From NCBI GenBank assembly GCA_026929865.2, contig CM049414.1:971001-1035000 (forward strand): a DNA stretch of 64,000 nt, given 5' to 3'. A program made the translations under genes and the position numbers. Below are positions 21,297 to 31,034 of this stretch, in pieces (position 1 is the stretch's first letter; every line of letters begins with the position of its first letter). The notes beneath the pieces are model-generated. The model made no database searches. It was not told the DNA's origin and saw only the letters and a list, made by a program, of their open reading frames with translations. This stretch comes from Hyperoplus lanceolatus (lineage: Eukaryota > Chordata > Actinopteri > Uranoscopiformes > Ammodytidae).

Positions 21297-23370
21297 CGTG
21301 CTTGCGTGTGTGTGTGTGCTGGTGACGTGTGTGTTTGTGTGTGTGTGTGTAGGTGTGTGTGTGGATGTTGTTAGAAGAAGGGGGGGTATTTCATCTGTTA
21401 GAAGCAGTATAGTGTGCTGCGGGGTCATTTTGACCCCAGAGGACAACAGGTGTTATAAAATTAAATAAAAACCCCATAGTTTGATCAAAACACTTCAAAT
21501 GTATATGAATCATCAAAAGCTTCGTATTGAACAACCCCTATCATGTTCAGACCATTTGAAAAATCTTGTCTGTCGTCTGCGACAAAAGATTGGATATTTT
21601 TATAGGAACAAAGCCACCTTCCCGTTGTTCAGTAGGAAAAGGATTATTGAGGCAGTTTTTATGTCTGTCCTTGATTACGGTGATGTGGTTTATAGGCATG
21701 CATCACATTCATGTCTTAAACTCCTAGACTCAGTTTTTCACTCTGCTTTAAGGTTCATCACAGGAGATGCTTATGACACCCCCCCCCTTGTCCCTTAAAA
21801 GAAAAGGTTGGGGGGTCCCCCCTAAAAGGGGGAGGGGTCGCACATTGGCATATTTTTATTTACAAAGCCTTGACCGGGAGGTTCCTCGTTATTTAACAGA
21901 AATGCTGCTTGTTTCAGATGGGCTTTATCAAACCCGCTCCACTGACATACTTATGCTTTATGTCCCACAAGCCCGGTCTGAGCTGGGAAAGACAGCTTTA
22001 GCTTCAGTGCACCTGACTCCTGGAACAACTTACAGCTAAAAATTAAACTAAATACATTCATATCCTTTGGCCAATTTAAACAGACTATCTTGGATCTGCC
22101 AAACTCTACCTGTAACTGTTTTAATTAGGCTATATTGTACTTTATGCCTTTTGGTTGCTGCCACTCTTCCCCACTCTGTAAATGTTTCAATCGTTTTGTT
22201 TTCTCTTCTCTTCACTTGTTGTGTATTTGATGTATTTGCATTGAATGTTTTGTTTGTATTGTTGTTTTGAATTTGTTTTGACTCGACGTCATTGAAAATG
22301 AGGGTCACCCCTCAATTGGTCTCTCGAGGATAAATAAAAGTTAAATGAAAAATGAAATGAATGAAAAACATATTTTCACGCAAAAAGAAATGTCTTGTGG
22401 GGTCATATTGACCCCAGTAAAATAGGAGGGATAAATGTGCAAACATGTTAGAACATTGGTTCAACCTAGCCTGAGAAAAGGCAGAAAAAGTGTTTTATGG
22501 TCTTACTGTCTAACCCTACATTTTCCCATGTGAAATCACACATGAGAAAATGTAGGGTTAGGATTAACAGGACAGCTGGGCCAAGGGCAGACTGAGGGAA
22601 GAAAAACCTCATTCATTATATTATAATAGCGATTTTATAATGATAGAACGCCGGTTCCATATGGGTGAAGTATTCCTTTAACAAACTAAAGACGTTGGTT
22701 TGGTCGGAGTGGCTGACAAATTGCTGTGAAAGGCTGCATGTGTGAGATGGGCTTCACCAGTTAGATACAGGGGTATCTGGGCTGTGGCTTATCACACAGG
22801 TGAAGGTAGTGTTAAATTAGGTTGGTAATGCTTCTCCTCTTATAACTTCATAAAGGAAGAAAAATCCAACTGGCTTTTTTTTCCAAAGATTTTTGTGAAA
22901 GCTGAATAAAAAGAGAGGGTGGCTTTTTATTATACTTTGGGAGTCTAGACACAGTGACACACTCATAAAAACATGAAAGCATAGTTACTATGCTTTCATG
23001 TTTTTATGAGTGCTTTCATTATTTTACTAAGTAAAATAATTATGAATCGCCTTCATGCATGAATCCTACAGCGATGACAGCCTAATTTCAGTCATTGTAG
23101 GCTACACACAGAGATAAAGATACCGAGAAATAGAAATGCACAGCAGAAGTCGTGTAGGCCTACTCATTTCACAAACCATTTTTTTCTGGGGGAACACATG
23201 TCTTACTATGGGAGTTCATTGAGTGTTAGTGTGAATCTTACCGGTTTCATGAAGAGTTCAGGGTTGAAGGCTCGGAACATGGTGGTGGTCGTGACTCCCC
23301 TCATCCCCGGCGTTCTGAAGCCCTTCTCTCCGGGAACCTCCTTCCCTTTGTCCGCCTCGGTACCCGACAT
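19729..23370 (-). CDS. smim8: Small integral membrane protein 8 (2 coding exons)
   Basis: A 95-residue single-pass membrane protein of unknown biochemical role. Coding exon 1 is 23370-23242 (43 codons, [20 protein letters not shown] onward); exon 2 is 19887-19729 and opens with [10 protein letters not shown]. The join is in phase 0, with a GT donor at 23241 and an AG acceptor at 19888-19889. Features: charged N-terminus, conserved [21 protein letters not shown] before the membrane, one hydrophobic segment (about residues 47-65, [19 protein letters not shown]), and the C-terminal [10 protein letters not shown] that is near-invariant in SMIM8. Human SMIM8 is about the same length. The 3.35-kb intron contains a piggyBac-like element. 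The gene is convergent with ddx51. Confidence 0.95.
20181..20197. promoter_or_regulatory. ERE-like palindrome 1
   Basis: GGGGTCATATTGACCCC contains GGTCA-TAT-TGACC, a perfect match to the oestrogen response element consensus GGTCAnnnTGACC. It is part of the transposon, so a regulatory role is untested. Confidence 0.45.
20507..20523. promoter_or_regulatory. ERE-like palindrome 2
   Basis: An identical 17-mer in the second unit of the tandem duplication. Confidence 0.45.
21184..21362. repeat. GT-rich interrupted microsatellite
   Basis: Runs of GT broken by GC, GA and TA steps. The open frames seen across it on both strands are low-complexity artefacts. Confidence 0.9.
21421..21437. promoter_or_regulatory. 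ERE-like palindrome 3
   Basis: GGGGTCATTTTGACCCC, a spacer variant that still fits GGTCAnnnTGACC perfectly. It is followed by AGAGGACAACAGGTG, the inverse of the text before palindrome 1. Confidence 0.45.
21481..22370 (+). mobile_element. L2/CR1-like LINE 3' fragment
   Basis: The first part (21481-21780) translates as the C-terminal side of a reverse transcriptase, with [40 protein letters not shown] and [23 protein letters not shown]-rich slip at 21779-21840 breaks the frame; later pieces read [20 protein letters not shown]. The 3' end (TAAATAAAAGTTAAATGAAA with GAATGAAAA) is a short A/T-rich repeat tail as in L2/CR1-type elements. A second, antisense copy is at 23735-24480. Confidence 0.75.
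22399..22415. promoter_or_regulatory. ERE-like palindrome 4
   Basis: The identical GGGGTCATATTGACCCC, 18 bases inside the right end of the piggyBac-like element. Confidence 0.45.
22511..22560. repeat. 50-bp inverted repeat (hairpin)
   Basis: TAACCCTACATTTTCCCATGTG is matched inverted with one mismatch across a 6-base loop. It lies in the smim8 intron, 78 bases outside the piggyBac-like element. Confidence 0.85.
22960..23012. repeat. Perfect 53-bp palindrome in the smim8 intron
   Basis: Two perfect 26-base arms (CACTCATAAAAACATGAAAG... and its inverse) are separated by one T at 22986. A second perfect palindrome with 11-base arms (ATTATTTTACT) follows at 23018-23040. Confidence 0.95.
23018..23040. 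repeat. Perfect 23-bp palindrome
   Basis: ATTATTTTACT-A-AGTAAAATAAT, five bases after the 53-bp palindrome. Confidence 0.9.
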
Positions 23371-23734
23371 GTCCGCTCAGTGCGTGGGGCGCTCTTTGGG
23401 CAAAGACAACAATTACAGAGCTCGGAAAGGGAACATGGCAGAACTTTAAACTATGCTGTTGACGCTGCATCAATAACAAACGCAGCCATGTTTGTTTCAA
23501 AGACGAATGCGAGGAGTTTGAAGAAGAAGACGGAGGTTGAGAATATACTAGTGGAAAGGTCACAGCGTCCCCAGTGGCTATAAGCGGGACATCCCACGAA
23601 AGTCATATTGATTTACGCTGAGGTAAGGTGGTAAAACAATGTAAACTACCTGAGATGAGGACGACGTTACCTTCTCAGAATAGAAAAGGAGTAGGGTTAT
23701 TATTTAATTTTATTTATTTGTTTTAATTTGTTGC

Positions 23735-24480
23735 TGTAAGTTGTTCCAGGAGTCCACCCAGCCTTTCCATATAAAACACAATGGTGAGTGTCATAAGCAT
23801 CTCCTGTGATGAACCTTAAAGCAGAGTGAAAAACAGAGTCCAGGAGTTTAAGACATAAATGTGATGAACCTTAAGGCAGAGTGAAACACAGAGTCCAGGA
23901 GTTTAAGACATAAATGTGATGAACCTTAAGGCAGAGTGAAACACAGAGTCCAGGAGTTTAAGACATAAATGTGATGAACCTTAAGGCAGAGTGAAAAACA
24001 GAGTCCAGGAGTTTAAGACATAAATGTGATGAACCTTAAGGCAGAGTGAAACACAGAGTCCAGGAGTTTAAGACATAAATGTGATGAACCTTAAGGCAGA
24101 GTGAAACACAGAGTCCAGGAGTTTAAGACATGAATGTGATGAACCTTAAGGCAGAGTGAAACACAGAGTCCAGGAGTTTAAGACATAAATGTGATGAACC
24201 TTAAGGCAGAGTGAAACACAGAGTCCAGGAGTTTAAGACATAAATGTGATGAACCTTAAAGCAGAGTGAAAAACAGAGTCCAGGAGTTTAAGACATGAAT
24301 GTGATGAACCTTAAAGCAGAGTGAAAAACTGAGTCCAGGAGTTTAAGACATAAATGTGATGCGTGCCGGTAAAACACATCACCGTAATCAAGGACAGACA
24401 TGAAAACTGCCTCAATAATCCCTTTCCTACTAAATAAAGGGAAGGTGGTTTTGTTCATATAAAAATAACAATACCATATA
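23735..24480 (-). mobile_element. L2/CR1-like LINE fragment, antisense, with an internal minisatellite
   Basis: This is the same family as 21481-22370. On -, from 24480, it reads [40 protein letters not shown] and [13 protein letters not shown]. The segment coding for [17 protein letters not shown] is then repeated ten times before the copy resumes at CTCCTGGAACAACTTACAG near 23735. It lies just upstream of smim8. Confidence 0.8.
23808..24357. repeat. Minisatellite, 10 units of exactly 55 bp
   Basis: The unit starts GATGAACCTTAARGCAGAGT and ends TTTAAGACATAAATGT. Ten units fill 550 bases without indels; a few units differ at single bases (AAAGCAG/AAGGCAG, AACACAGAG/AAAACAGAG, ATGAATGT). The unit is a piece of the LINE's RT coding sequence, and 55 is not a multiple of 3, so the array destroys the frame. 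Confidence 0.97.
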
Positions 24481-24756
24481 TTAAACGGGTGTGGGCTAAT
24501 TATTTTCCAATGGGACCCCATTAAAAGGAAAATCTCCCTTGTCTTTCCTATTTTATAGCCATTTTTTGACCATTTAACGCTGGTGAATTGGGTAACATAT
24601 TTAACTTATACTGTATCATCATGAAACGTTGCCAGTTGATTACAAACAGTAATACAATTAATTTCTGTTATCAATTTAATTCAGAAATGTTCAGAAAAAT
24701 ATGCAAATGTGGCAACATCTAACTAAATACATTTGCATCTATTTAAAATATATCTA

Positions 24757-24952
24757 GGGGGCGCTCCGGTGACGTAGTGGATAGAGCGCGTACCATATTG
24801 GCTCCGGCCTTCGTTGCAGTGGTCGCGGGTTCAAATCCGACCCGTGGACCTTTACTGCAGGTCATCTCTCTCTGTCTTCCCATTTCAACTCTGTACTATC
24901 AAATAAAGCTTGAACATGCCAAAAAATAATCTTTAAATTTAAAAAAAAAAAT
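24757..24952 (+). mobile_element. tRNA-derived SINE
   Basis: The head resembles a tRNA gene, with an A-box-like TAGTGGATAGAG at about 24776 and a B box GGTTCAAATCC at 24828-24838. The body (TGCAGGTCATCTCTCTCTGT) and tail (CTATCAAATAAAGCTTGAAC) are typical of fish SINEs, ending in an A-rich run. TATCTAG flanks both sides (24751 and 24953), a probable target duplication. Confidence 0.85.
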
Positions 24953-24975
24953 TATCTAGTTGAATAAAGCCAGAG

Positions 24976-25479
24976 TTAAAGATCTCATATTATACTATTT
25001 TTCTGGTCTTACTTTCTTATTAATGACTCCTTTAGAGCAACCTGATACGAATCACAGCACAAAAAACTATGTAGATTTTTGGGAAACTCTTCCTCTCATC
25101 TGGGGCTTTTAGCATTCTCTGTCCCCACTTCGTTGTGATTGGTTACCTTCCGGAAGACTTTCGGCGGCGCACGGGCAGATTTGAGCAGGCAGGTGGGGGC
25201 ATGGCAGGAACGTGCCTGAGCACGTTGCAGCATTACCATACATGGAAAATCCGGATTGTTCTGCATAGATAAATCCCGGGAATTAGAACAAGTGAATCGC
25301 GACCGGCATCCCTAGTGTTTAGCGCTCTGCATAGCCACCCCAGATGGTCAGCAGGGAATATGTCTAAATGCATGTAAGTCATTATTTGACACTTAAGTAT
25401 TGTTAAAAAAATACTATAAATCATTATAACCACATCTTTAGGTCAAAAAAGTTGAAAAAGCATAATAGGTGCTCTTTAA
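24976..25479. mobile_element. TTAA-flanked MITE, second family
   Basis: TTAAAGATCTCATATTATAC at 24976 and, inverted, TTAAAGAGCACCTATTATGC at 25479. TTAA at both edges and the AAAG start match the piggyBac-like MITEs at 4261 and 43408. Non-coding. Confidence 0.7.
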
Positions 25480-25578
25480 ACATTTGTGTACAAAGTTTTG
25501 ACAGAACAGGTTTTGGACACAACCTTTTATTCCTTTTATGACTCAGAAAGTACTAGGCTATACTGTATGTGCAGGTCT

Positions 25579-25960
25579 AATGCCTCGTTTCTACCAAGCA
25601 GAGCGGGACAGATCGCTTTTAAGAATCTGGTCGGTGTTTCCACCGCTGACACTATACTGTTAGGGCGGGGTTTATGACCCTACCCTTACTGTTAGGGCGG
25701 GGTTTAGGCTGGACGGCGATAGCCGCTGCCAGAATATGGGTCAAAGTATTGGGCTGTGGAACAACTGTGGTCAAGCCAGCGGTCTTTAGTTTTTGCTTGA
25801 CCAAACCGGCCACTTATATATTTATTCCCCCCGTGTTGTGAGCATATTACGCCGGTAAATTTATGCACAGAGACGGCTCGGTGCAAGCCGACAGAGACAG
25901 TGGGTGAACAGCGCTGGCTGCGGCAGCTACAGGCTGACTGGTGACATCGTATTGCTTAAT
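25579..25960. mobile_element. Partial copy of the TGCCTCGTTTC element
   Basis: It begins TGCCTCGTTTCTACCAAGCA, like the left end at 13809, and continues with GACGGCTCGGTGCAA and CGCTGGCTGCGGCAGCTAC shared with 12330 and 17480. The right end is missing. Confidence 0.6.
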
Positions 25961-26089
25961 TTTTTATAAGCCCTTATACCACATAAAGAATGACATTGTC
26001 ATTAAGTTTAATAATCCTCATTCTATTACTTTTATTTAACCTGAACCATTTACTTGTATAAATAAATCAATTATAATGAAATTTAGATA

Positions 26090-27385
26090 GGGGAGAGTGG
26101 CCTAAGTTGTGCAACTTTTTACTCTAAGTGATTTTAAAGTGAGCCCTTGACAGTAAAGTCTCCAACTCAAATATGTACATATATTTCAGGGTGTTGTGCA
26201 TCCCTGGCAATACAAACTTTGGGTCTGGAATAAACTGTTTAAGAAATATAGCTTTCGGAAAAAAAGTTGTCTTGTTGCACAACTTGCCCCCGGTGTGGTG
26301 TAAGTTGTGCGGTTGGAGAGAATACCATGGAGTGAATTGTGCCATTGATATATATCTCATAAACTGTAATGCAAGACAAATCCATTAGACAATTACTTAT
26401 TTAAGGTGTATTTAAAGTAAATAAGTAAATATTTTACAAAGATTGAAGACAATTTTCTTAAACAAGGCCTAGCAGATCTAATGGTTTTACCTGCAAAGCT
26501 CACAATGACAAAGTCACCATCATCATCTTTCTGGCCATCTGAACTCTCATCAGTGGTGTTGTTAAGTGGAATTGAGATGCCACTCTCTTCTGAGCTACTG
26601 TAGACAATCACTTTCTTTTGGTGACCAGCGTATACAGCCATGCCACTGGCACAACTCTCAGAAATGTACTTTGCACTAGTTGCTCCGTGCTTGTGGAACC
26701 AACTGCCACCTGACAAATGTGATTCCCCCTACATTTCTGCCTTTAAATCAAGGCTCAAAACCCATATGTACACCCTGGTGTTTCCTCCCCATTAACTATC
26801 TTACCTCTGCACTACTATCTGTGTTTATGTGGATGTATGGGCTTTACGTCTTTTATTTTGGTTATTGTTATTTTACCTTCATTGTTCACCTACTGAATGC
26901 ACTATGTACAGCACTTTGGACAGTGCAAACTGTCATAAATGTGCTTTTATAAATACATTTTACTTACTTACTTACTTACTTATAACTCACCTAGGCCCTT
27001 TGGCACAAATCACCCCAATCCCAGAATTTTGGATAATAAGCATGATGCAGCAGTTTAGGGCTGACATCGTGTTAACTGTATAGACTCAAAATGTAGCATA
27101 CCAAAGCACTAAAACATGTGTCAAATGTTTTCAAACTTGTCTATTATTGTTCAGACACAATTATCAAAAAACCTTGATCATGGAAATTTTACTTTGAAAG
27201 GCAAAACACAGTTTTTTGAGCTTAAATGTGCTTATATCTTATTCCTTGTGTCTCCCTTCTTTACAGGATGAGTCAAATGGATGGCTCTTCTTAAATATGT
27301 GGTCACATTTCCAATTTCTTCCACGGTTTTCTAGAAACAAGGGGTGGCACAACTTCCAAAATGCACAACTTAGGCCACTCTCCCC
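26090..27385 (-). mobile_element. pogo-like DNA transposon derivative, copy 1
   Basis: The ends GGGGAGAGTGGCCTAAGTTG (26090) and its inverse (to 27385) are flanked by TA. On - at about 26660-26430 a transposase tail is readable: KVIVYSSSEESGIS, an acidic DGQKDDDGDFVIV, then SFAGK, which resembles the C-terminus of fish pogo-like transposases. A LINE 3' end interrupts it at 26655-26985. Copy 2 lies inverted at 53580-54637. The superfamily call rests on the TA target and the tail motif. Confidence 0.65.
26655..26985 (+). mobile_element. LINE 3' end inside the pogo-like copy 1
   Basis: It translates as LVAPCLWNQLPPDKCDSPYI, then SAFKSRLKTHMYTLVFPP and stop, the conserved C-terminus of L2/CR1-type ORF2, followed by a UTR and a (TTAC)n tail at 26963-26983. 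The same fragment occupies the same place in copy 2. Confidence 0.8.
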
Positions 27386-28224
27386 TAATAATACAAATCA
27401 TAATAATTTATGTGTTAGTCTGTTCATATGGAAATCTGATGTTTGAGAAATACACACAGGCTACAACTATCAAGGGTGCCTATTGACTGTTAAAACATTA
27501 TTATCTTTACTTTACAATGAACGTAGGATCAACATAGGGTTGACTGTTCATTCATTAGATGAGATATGTACCTTGTGAGTGGGGGGACAGTTGATCGTCA
27601 ACGTATTAGAAGTTGACACTCTACTGAATGTAAGTTGAGTATTGGTTAATAACAGTCGTTGATAGTCAACTTTCTAGAAGTTGACACCCTACAGATAGTT
27701 GAATATTGGTAAATAACATGTTGTAAAAATTGTGTCTGTTGCAGAACTTTTCTAAAATATTTTAACAAAATAAAATGTTCTTATAGTTAACAGACAGTTA
27801 GTTGAATGCATGTTACAATTTGTTGACAGTTCTGTTGAATATTAACTTACTGTTGACATGCAACACAACATCAACGTATAGTGCAACTTAAAGTTAACTG
27901 ACAGTTAGTTGAATTCATGTTTCATTTCTGTTGAAAGTGTTCTGTTGAATATCAACTAAACATCTACTTGCTGCCTTTCTTACCCATTTATCCTCTCTCT
28001 CACCTAACATAATTCTACTCCCAGAGGAAAAGAAAATTCAAAAAGATGTTTCATTTACTTCTCCTAGACAACTATGAGATCTGTGTGACACCAAACTGAG
28101 ATCTATTTCTCCTGTCTCTTGTTTTTTTCTCCAGAGCAAAAAGATGCACTCAATCTTAATTTAGTCTCCTTTAAGTTTCAGAAGAGATCTCATCAAACTC
28201 TCATATAATTCTCAGAGTTTCTCA

Positions 28225-28470
28225 ACTGTTGGGTCTCTTTGTAGATCAGTAGATCTGCCCCTCACCTCTGGAATACCCTCCCACCTGACATCCGTAATTC
28301 TGACACCCTTTCCACTTTCAATTCCCATCTCAAAACACATCTTTTTAAACTGGCATATTCTAATAATGTTTTTATTGTTGTTGTTTTGTTCTTTTAACTC
28401 TGCCCTGTAAGGTGACCTTGAGTGCTTTGAAAGGCGCCCTCAAATAAAATGAATTGTTATTATTAGTAGT
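28225..28470 (+). mobile_element. LINE 3' end
   Basis: APHLWNTLPPDIRNS-like text (CCCCTCACCTCTGGAATACC) leads to SHLKTHLFKLAYS, then GGTGACCTTGAGTGCTTTGA and a short A/T-rich tail. This is the C-terminus and UTR of an L2/CR1-type LINE. Confidence 0.7.
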
Positions 28471-28514
28471 ACTGCAACTTATAGTTAACTAGCAGTTAGT
28501 TGAATGCATGTTTT

Positions 28515-28769
28515 TTTTTTTTTTTTTTTTAACCATTACAGGTATATCCCATTGAGTCCGGAGACTCTTTTTCAAGGGAGACCTGATCCATTTACACACA
28601 CATTCATACACTGATAGCAGGCTAACTATCAACATTCACACGAGGCAAGGTGGGTGAAGTGTCTTGCCCAAGGACACAACAACTATGACACAGGTGGCAG
28701 GGCGGGGATCGAACCTCCAACCCTTTGATCATCGGCCGACCTGCTCAACCACCTGAGCCACAGTCGCCC
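28515..28769 (-). mobile_element. tRNA-derived SINE, antisense
   Basis: On - it starts GGGCGACTGTGGCTCAGGTG (A box) and has GGTTCGATCCCC (B box, 28705-28714 region). It then reads CCTTGGGCAAGACACTTCAC, a hallmark body of fish SINEs, and ends in a long A tract (T run at 28511-28532 on +). Confidence 0.85.
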
Positions 28770-28979
28770 AAAATAAGATAAATGTTACTTATCTGTTGAG
28801 ATAGTTCTGTTGAATATCAACTAATTCACTGTTGACTTGCAACTGCATATTATCTACTGATAGCTTGTTGAGTGTCAACAGTGGACTATCAAAATAAAGT
28901 GTTACCAAAAAGGTAAATAAATTTAAATGTTAAATTCCAATTCCAGTAGGAGACACATCATATATGATTCATCAACAGT

Positions 28980-29487
28980 CAGTGCGTTTCCATGGCACAA
29001 CTAGATTGGATTAAGACATATACCGAACTAGACACTCGAACGTACCGTGTCACTTGTCTGAGTATACATGGCCTTTCAGGAATCGGATAATGTCCGATGC
29101 ATGGCTGTCTCCACTATGCTAGGTGGCGCTGTAGCCCTTTCAACAAGTGGTTATAGAGCCACGTCCGGTTCTTTTCCGGCAGCAACCCTACTATTTTTTT
29201 ACATCGTCTCCTTCCACTTCCATGTGAAATCCCCGGCAGGGATTCTCGAGCAAGCGCAGAACGCAAACTCCGATATGCGATGTCCGATCCCTGTATACAT
29301 GCAGAGACAATGCCGACTATGAATGAGTTATCTAGGTGTGCTTATCCGACTTTGCTTGTCCGTTAATGTGCCGATTTGTGTGCGAAGTAGATCGGATAAA
29401 GGTGTTTACATGCATTTTACAAGTAGCCTACTGTTGAAGTCTTATTCGTTTATTTACCCGATTATGAGTCTGCATGTAAACGCACTG
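28980..29487. mobile_element. MITE with CAGTGCGTTTCCATGG ends
   Basis: CAGTGCGTTTCCATGG at 28980 and CATGTAAACGCACTG to 29487 form imperfect terminal inverted repeats round a 0.5-kb non-coding body. Confidence 0.65.
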
Positions 29488-29627
29488 AGTGTAACATGAT
29501 CTGACTCTCATGAAAGTTAGATGAGTAGCTTGATACTGTGCTCTCCACCACCCCCACTCAGCCAGAACAGGACAGGCAGCCCATGTTATTTGCATTAGAC
29601 AGACTGCTCCAAGGTGATGTTGTCTGT

Positions 29628-29630
<3 letters not shown>

Positions 29631-29693
<63 letters not shown>
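29631..29693. repeat. (CA)n microsatellite
   Basis: About 31 uninterrupted CA units. Confidence 0.97.
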
Positions 29694-29694
<1 letters not shown>

Positions 29695-29788
29695 ATCCAA
29701 TTCATGCTTGCATGCTCAACAGGTGGCCTGGAGGAAGGCTTCTGTTGACATGGTTTCCTGTCAACTTAGCCTAACACGTCACAGTCAG

Positions 29789-29814
29789 TGTGTGTGTGTG
29801 TGTGTGTGTGTGTG
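29789..29814. repeat. (GT)n microsatellite
   Basis: About 13 GT units, followed by a GTGGCTCAGCAGGTG stretch and a possible 5' splice site (AACG|GTAAGT at 29881). A 5' UTR exon of gjb7 here is possible but unsupported. Confidence 0.85.
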
Positions 29815-29887
29815 GGATGAGGTGTGGCTCAGCAGGTGTGCATCAGGCATAGAAGGAAACACATCACCTGCTCTAACAACGGTAAGT

Positions 29888-31034
29888 TCCCTTCTGAAAA
29901 CTCTTGACAGGTCTTTTGGACTTTTTTGGAGCTATTATTAGATGTTAGATTCTTTAGGCCTTTCCTGTACGAATGTGTTTTGCCCTTACAATTTCCTAAT
30001 TCTGCAGCTAACGTATTGTGAACCACATCATAACTAGGCTGTTTCTTTTTCCTTTACTAATGATTTACTGCGATAACCACAGAGGATTATTATTAGACGG
30101 TGTTAACATTTAAGATGACTGAATTATTGAGCTCATTATCAAACAACCAGCCTTATGTATTTCATCCATAAGGTGTTAAGAGCTATCAGAATGAATTAAG
30201 ATGTGTATGAACCATTTGCATTGGTTTTTGGCAACTTTAGTGAAACATTGGTATATATGAGAATCATAACACATAAAGTGAAATTAATAAAATAAACACG
30301 CTTCTCAGAAGGTCGACATTTCTGGAATATAAATCCTTCTTCTCATTAGTTTGATTTTATATTCATATATATAGAGATACTGGATGTTTAACTCCACCAG
30401 CTGTAATTATCAAAATTGAAACAAAAGAAAGAACTGACATATTTCACTTTGTGTAAGGAATCTAAAATATATGAAAGTTTTTGAATGAGCTTTTCCATAA
30501 TATTCTAATTTATTTCGATGCACCTGTGTATCATTTCATAGAATGTGCCAGTGTGTGCTTGATAACACACTGCCCTGCTGTTGGTTTGTGGAATATTTGC
30601 ATATTTTTAAGCTCCATTAGAGCACATGAGCCCTGCTTTGTTACCTGGATTGTGGACTGTGGTGGATATTCCTAAATTCAGTGTTAAGTTTATTTTCTCT
30701 CTTTCTTTCTTTATAGTTTTATGGACAGTCTTCTTTATTCACTTTACAATTGTCAATAGGCAACCTAAAATACATTAGTTAAAAAATGTAGATAATATGA
30801 ATTCCATATACACTAGTTACAGCATGCCTAAGTAAAAGGGAGAAATACATATCAACATATCACACACAATTTGAGCAAGCACAAAGAAGCGAGCACAAGC
30901 AAAGACTTCAAAGCTGTTCTTGCAATAAAACAACAATACAAAGGAGATAAAAGGAAAGAGAATAGTCACACACATTGAAAGCACATACACCACCTGACAT
31001 GGAAGCAGGCAGCAGCAACGACTATGTTATATTA
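29888..31034. other. Unassigned AT-rich intergenic DNA
   Basis: No ORF with recognisable motifs, no TIR and no tRNA-like head were found. It could hold the promoter or a 5' non-coding exon of gjb7, but nothing in the text proves it. Confidence 0.4.

Larger units (their letters stand above)
20135..22433. mobile_element. piggyBac-like element in the smim8 intron, split by a LINE
   Basis: The left end TAACCCTCGTAATGTACTCC and the right end, read inverted, TTATCCCTCCTATTTTACTG are imperfect terminal repeats, each soon followed by GGGGTCATATTGACCCC or its equivalent. This layout is that of TTAA-targeting elements abundant in fish. No intact transposase is seen. An L2-like LINE (21481-22370) interrupts it. 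Confidence 0.6.
27540..28906. repeat. Old repeat element with GGTAACACTTTATTTTGATA end
   Basis: The right edge, read on -, is GGTAACACTTTATTTTGATA, the end of a repeat common in fish. Inside, motifs such as GTTAACTGACAGTTAGTTGA and CTGTTGAATATCAACTAA recur at about 27785, 27895, 28480 and 28810. A LINE tail (28225-28470) and a SINE (28515-28769) are inserted in it. Confidence 0.5.

Noticed and set aside
21051..21446. Open frames of repeated CVCVCV or THTHTH
   Set aside because: They are translations of the GT-rich microsatellite.
23808..24357. CRISPR-like regular repeats
   Set aside because: The units are contiguous with no spacers, derive from a LINE, and the genome is vertebrate.
24757..24840. 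Candidate tRNA gene
   Set aside because: A and B boxes are present, but the acceptor ends do not pair, and the SINE body and A-rich tail follow; it is a tRNA-derived SINE.
29820..29885. 5' non-coding exon of gjb7
   Set aside because: There is a good-looking GTAAGT, but no other support; transcripts would be needed.
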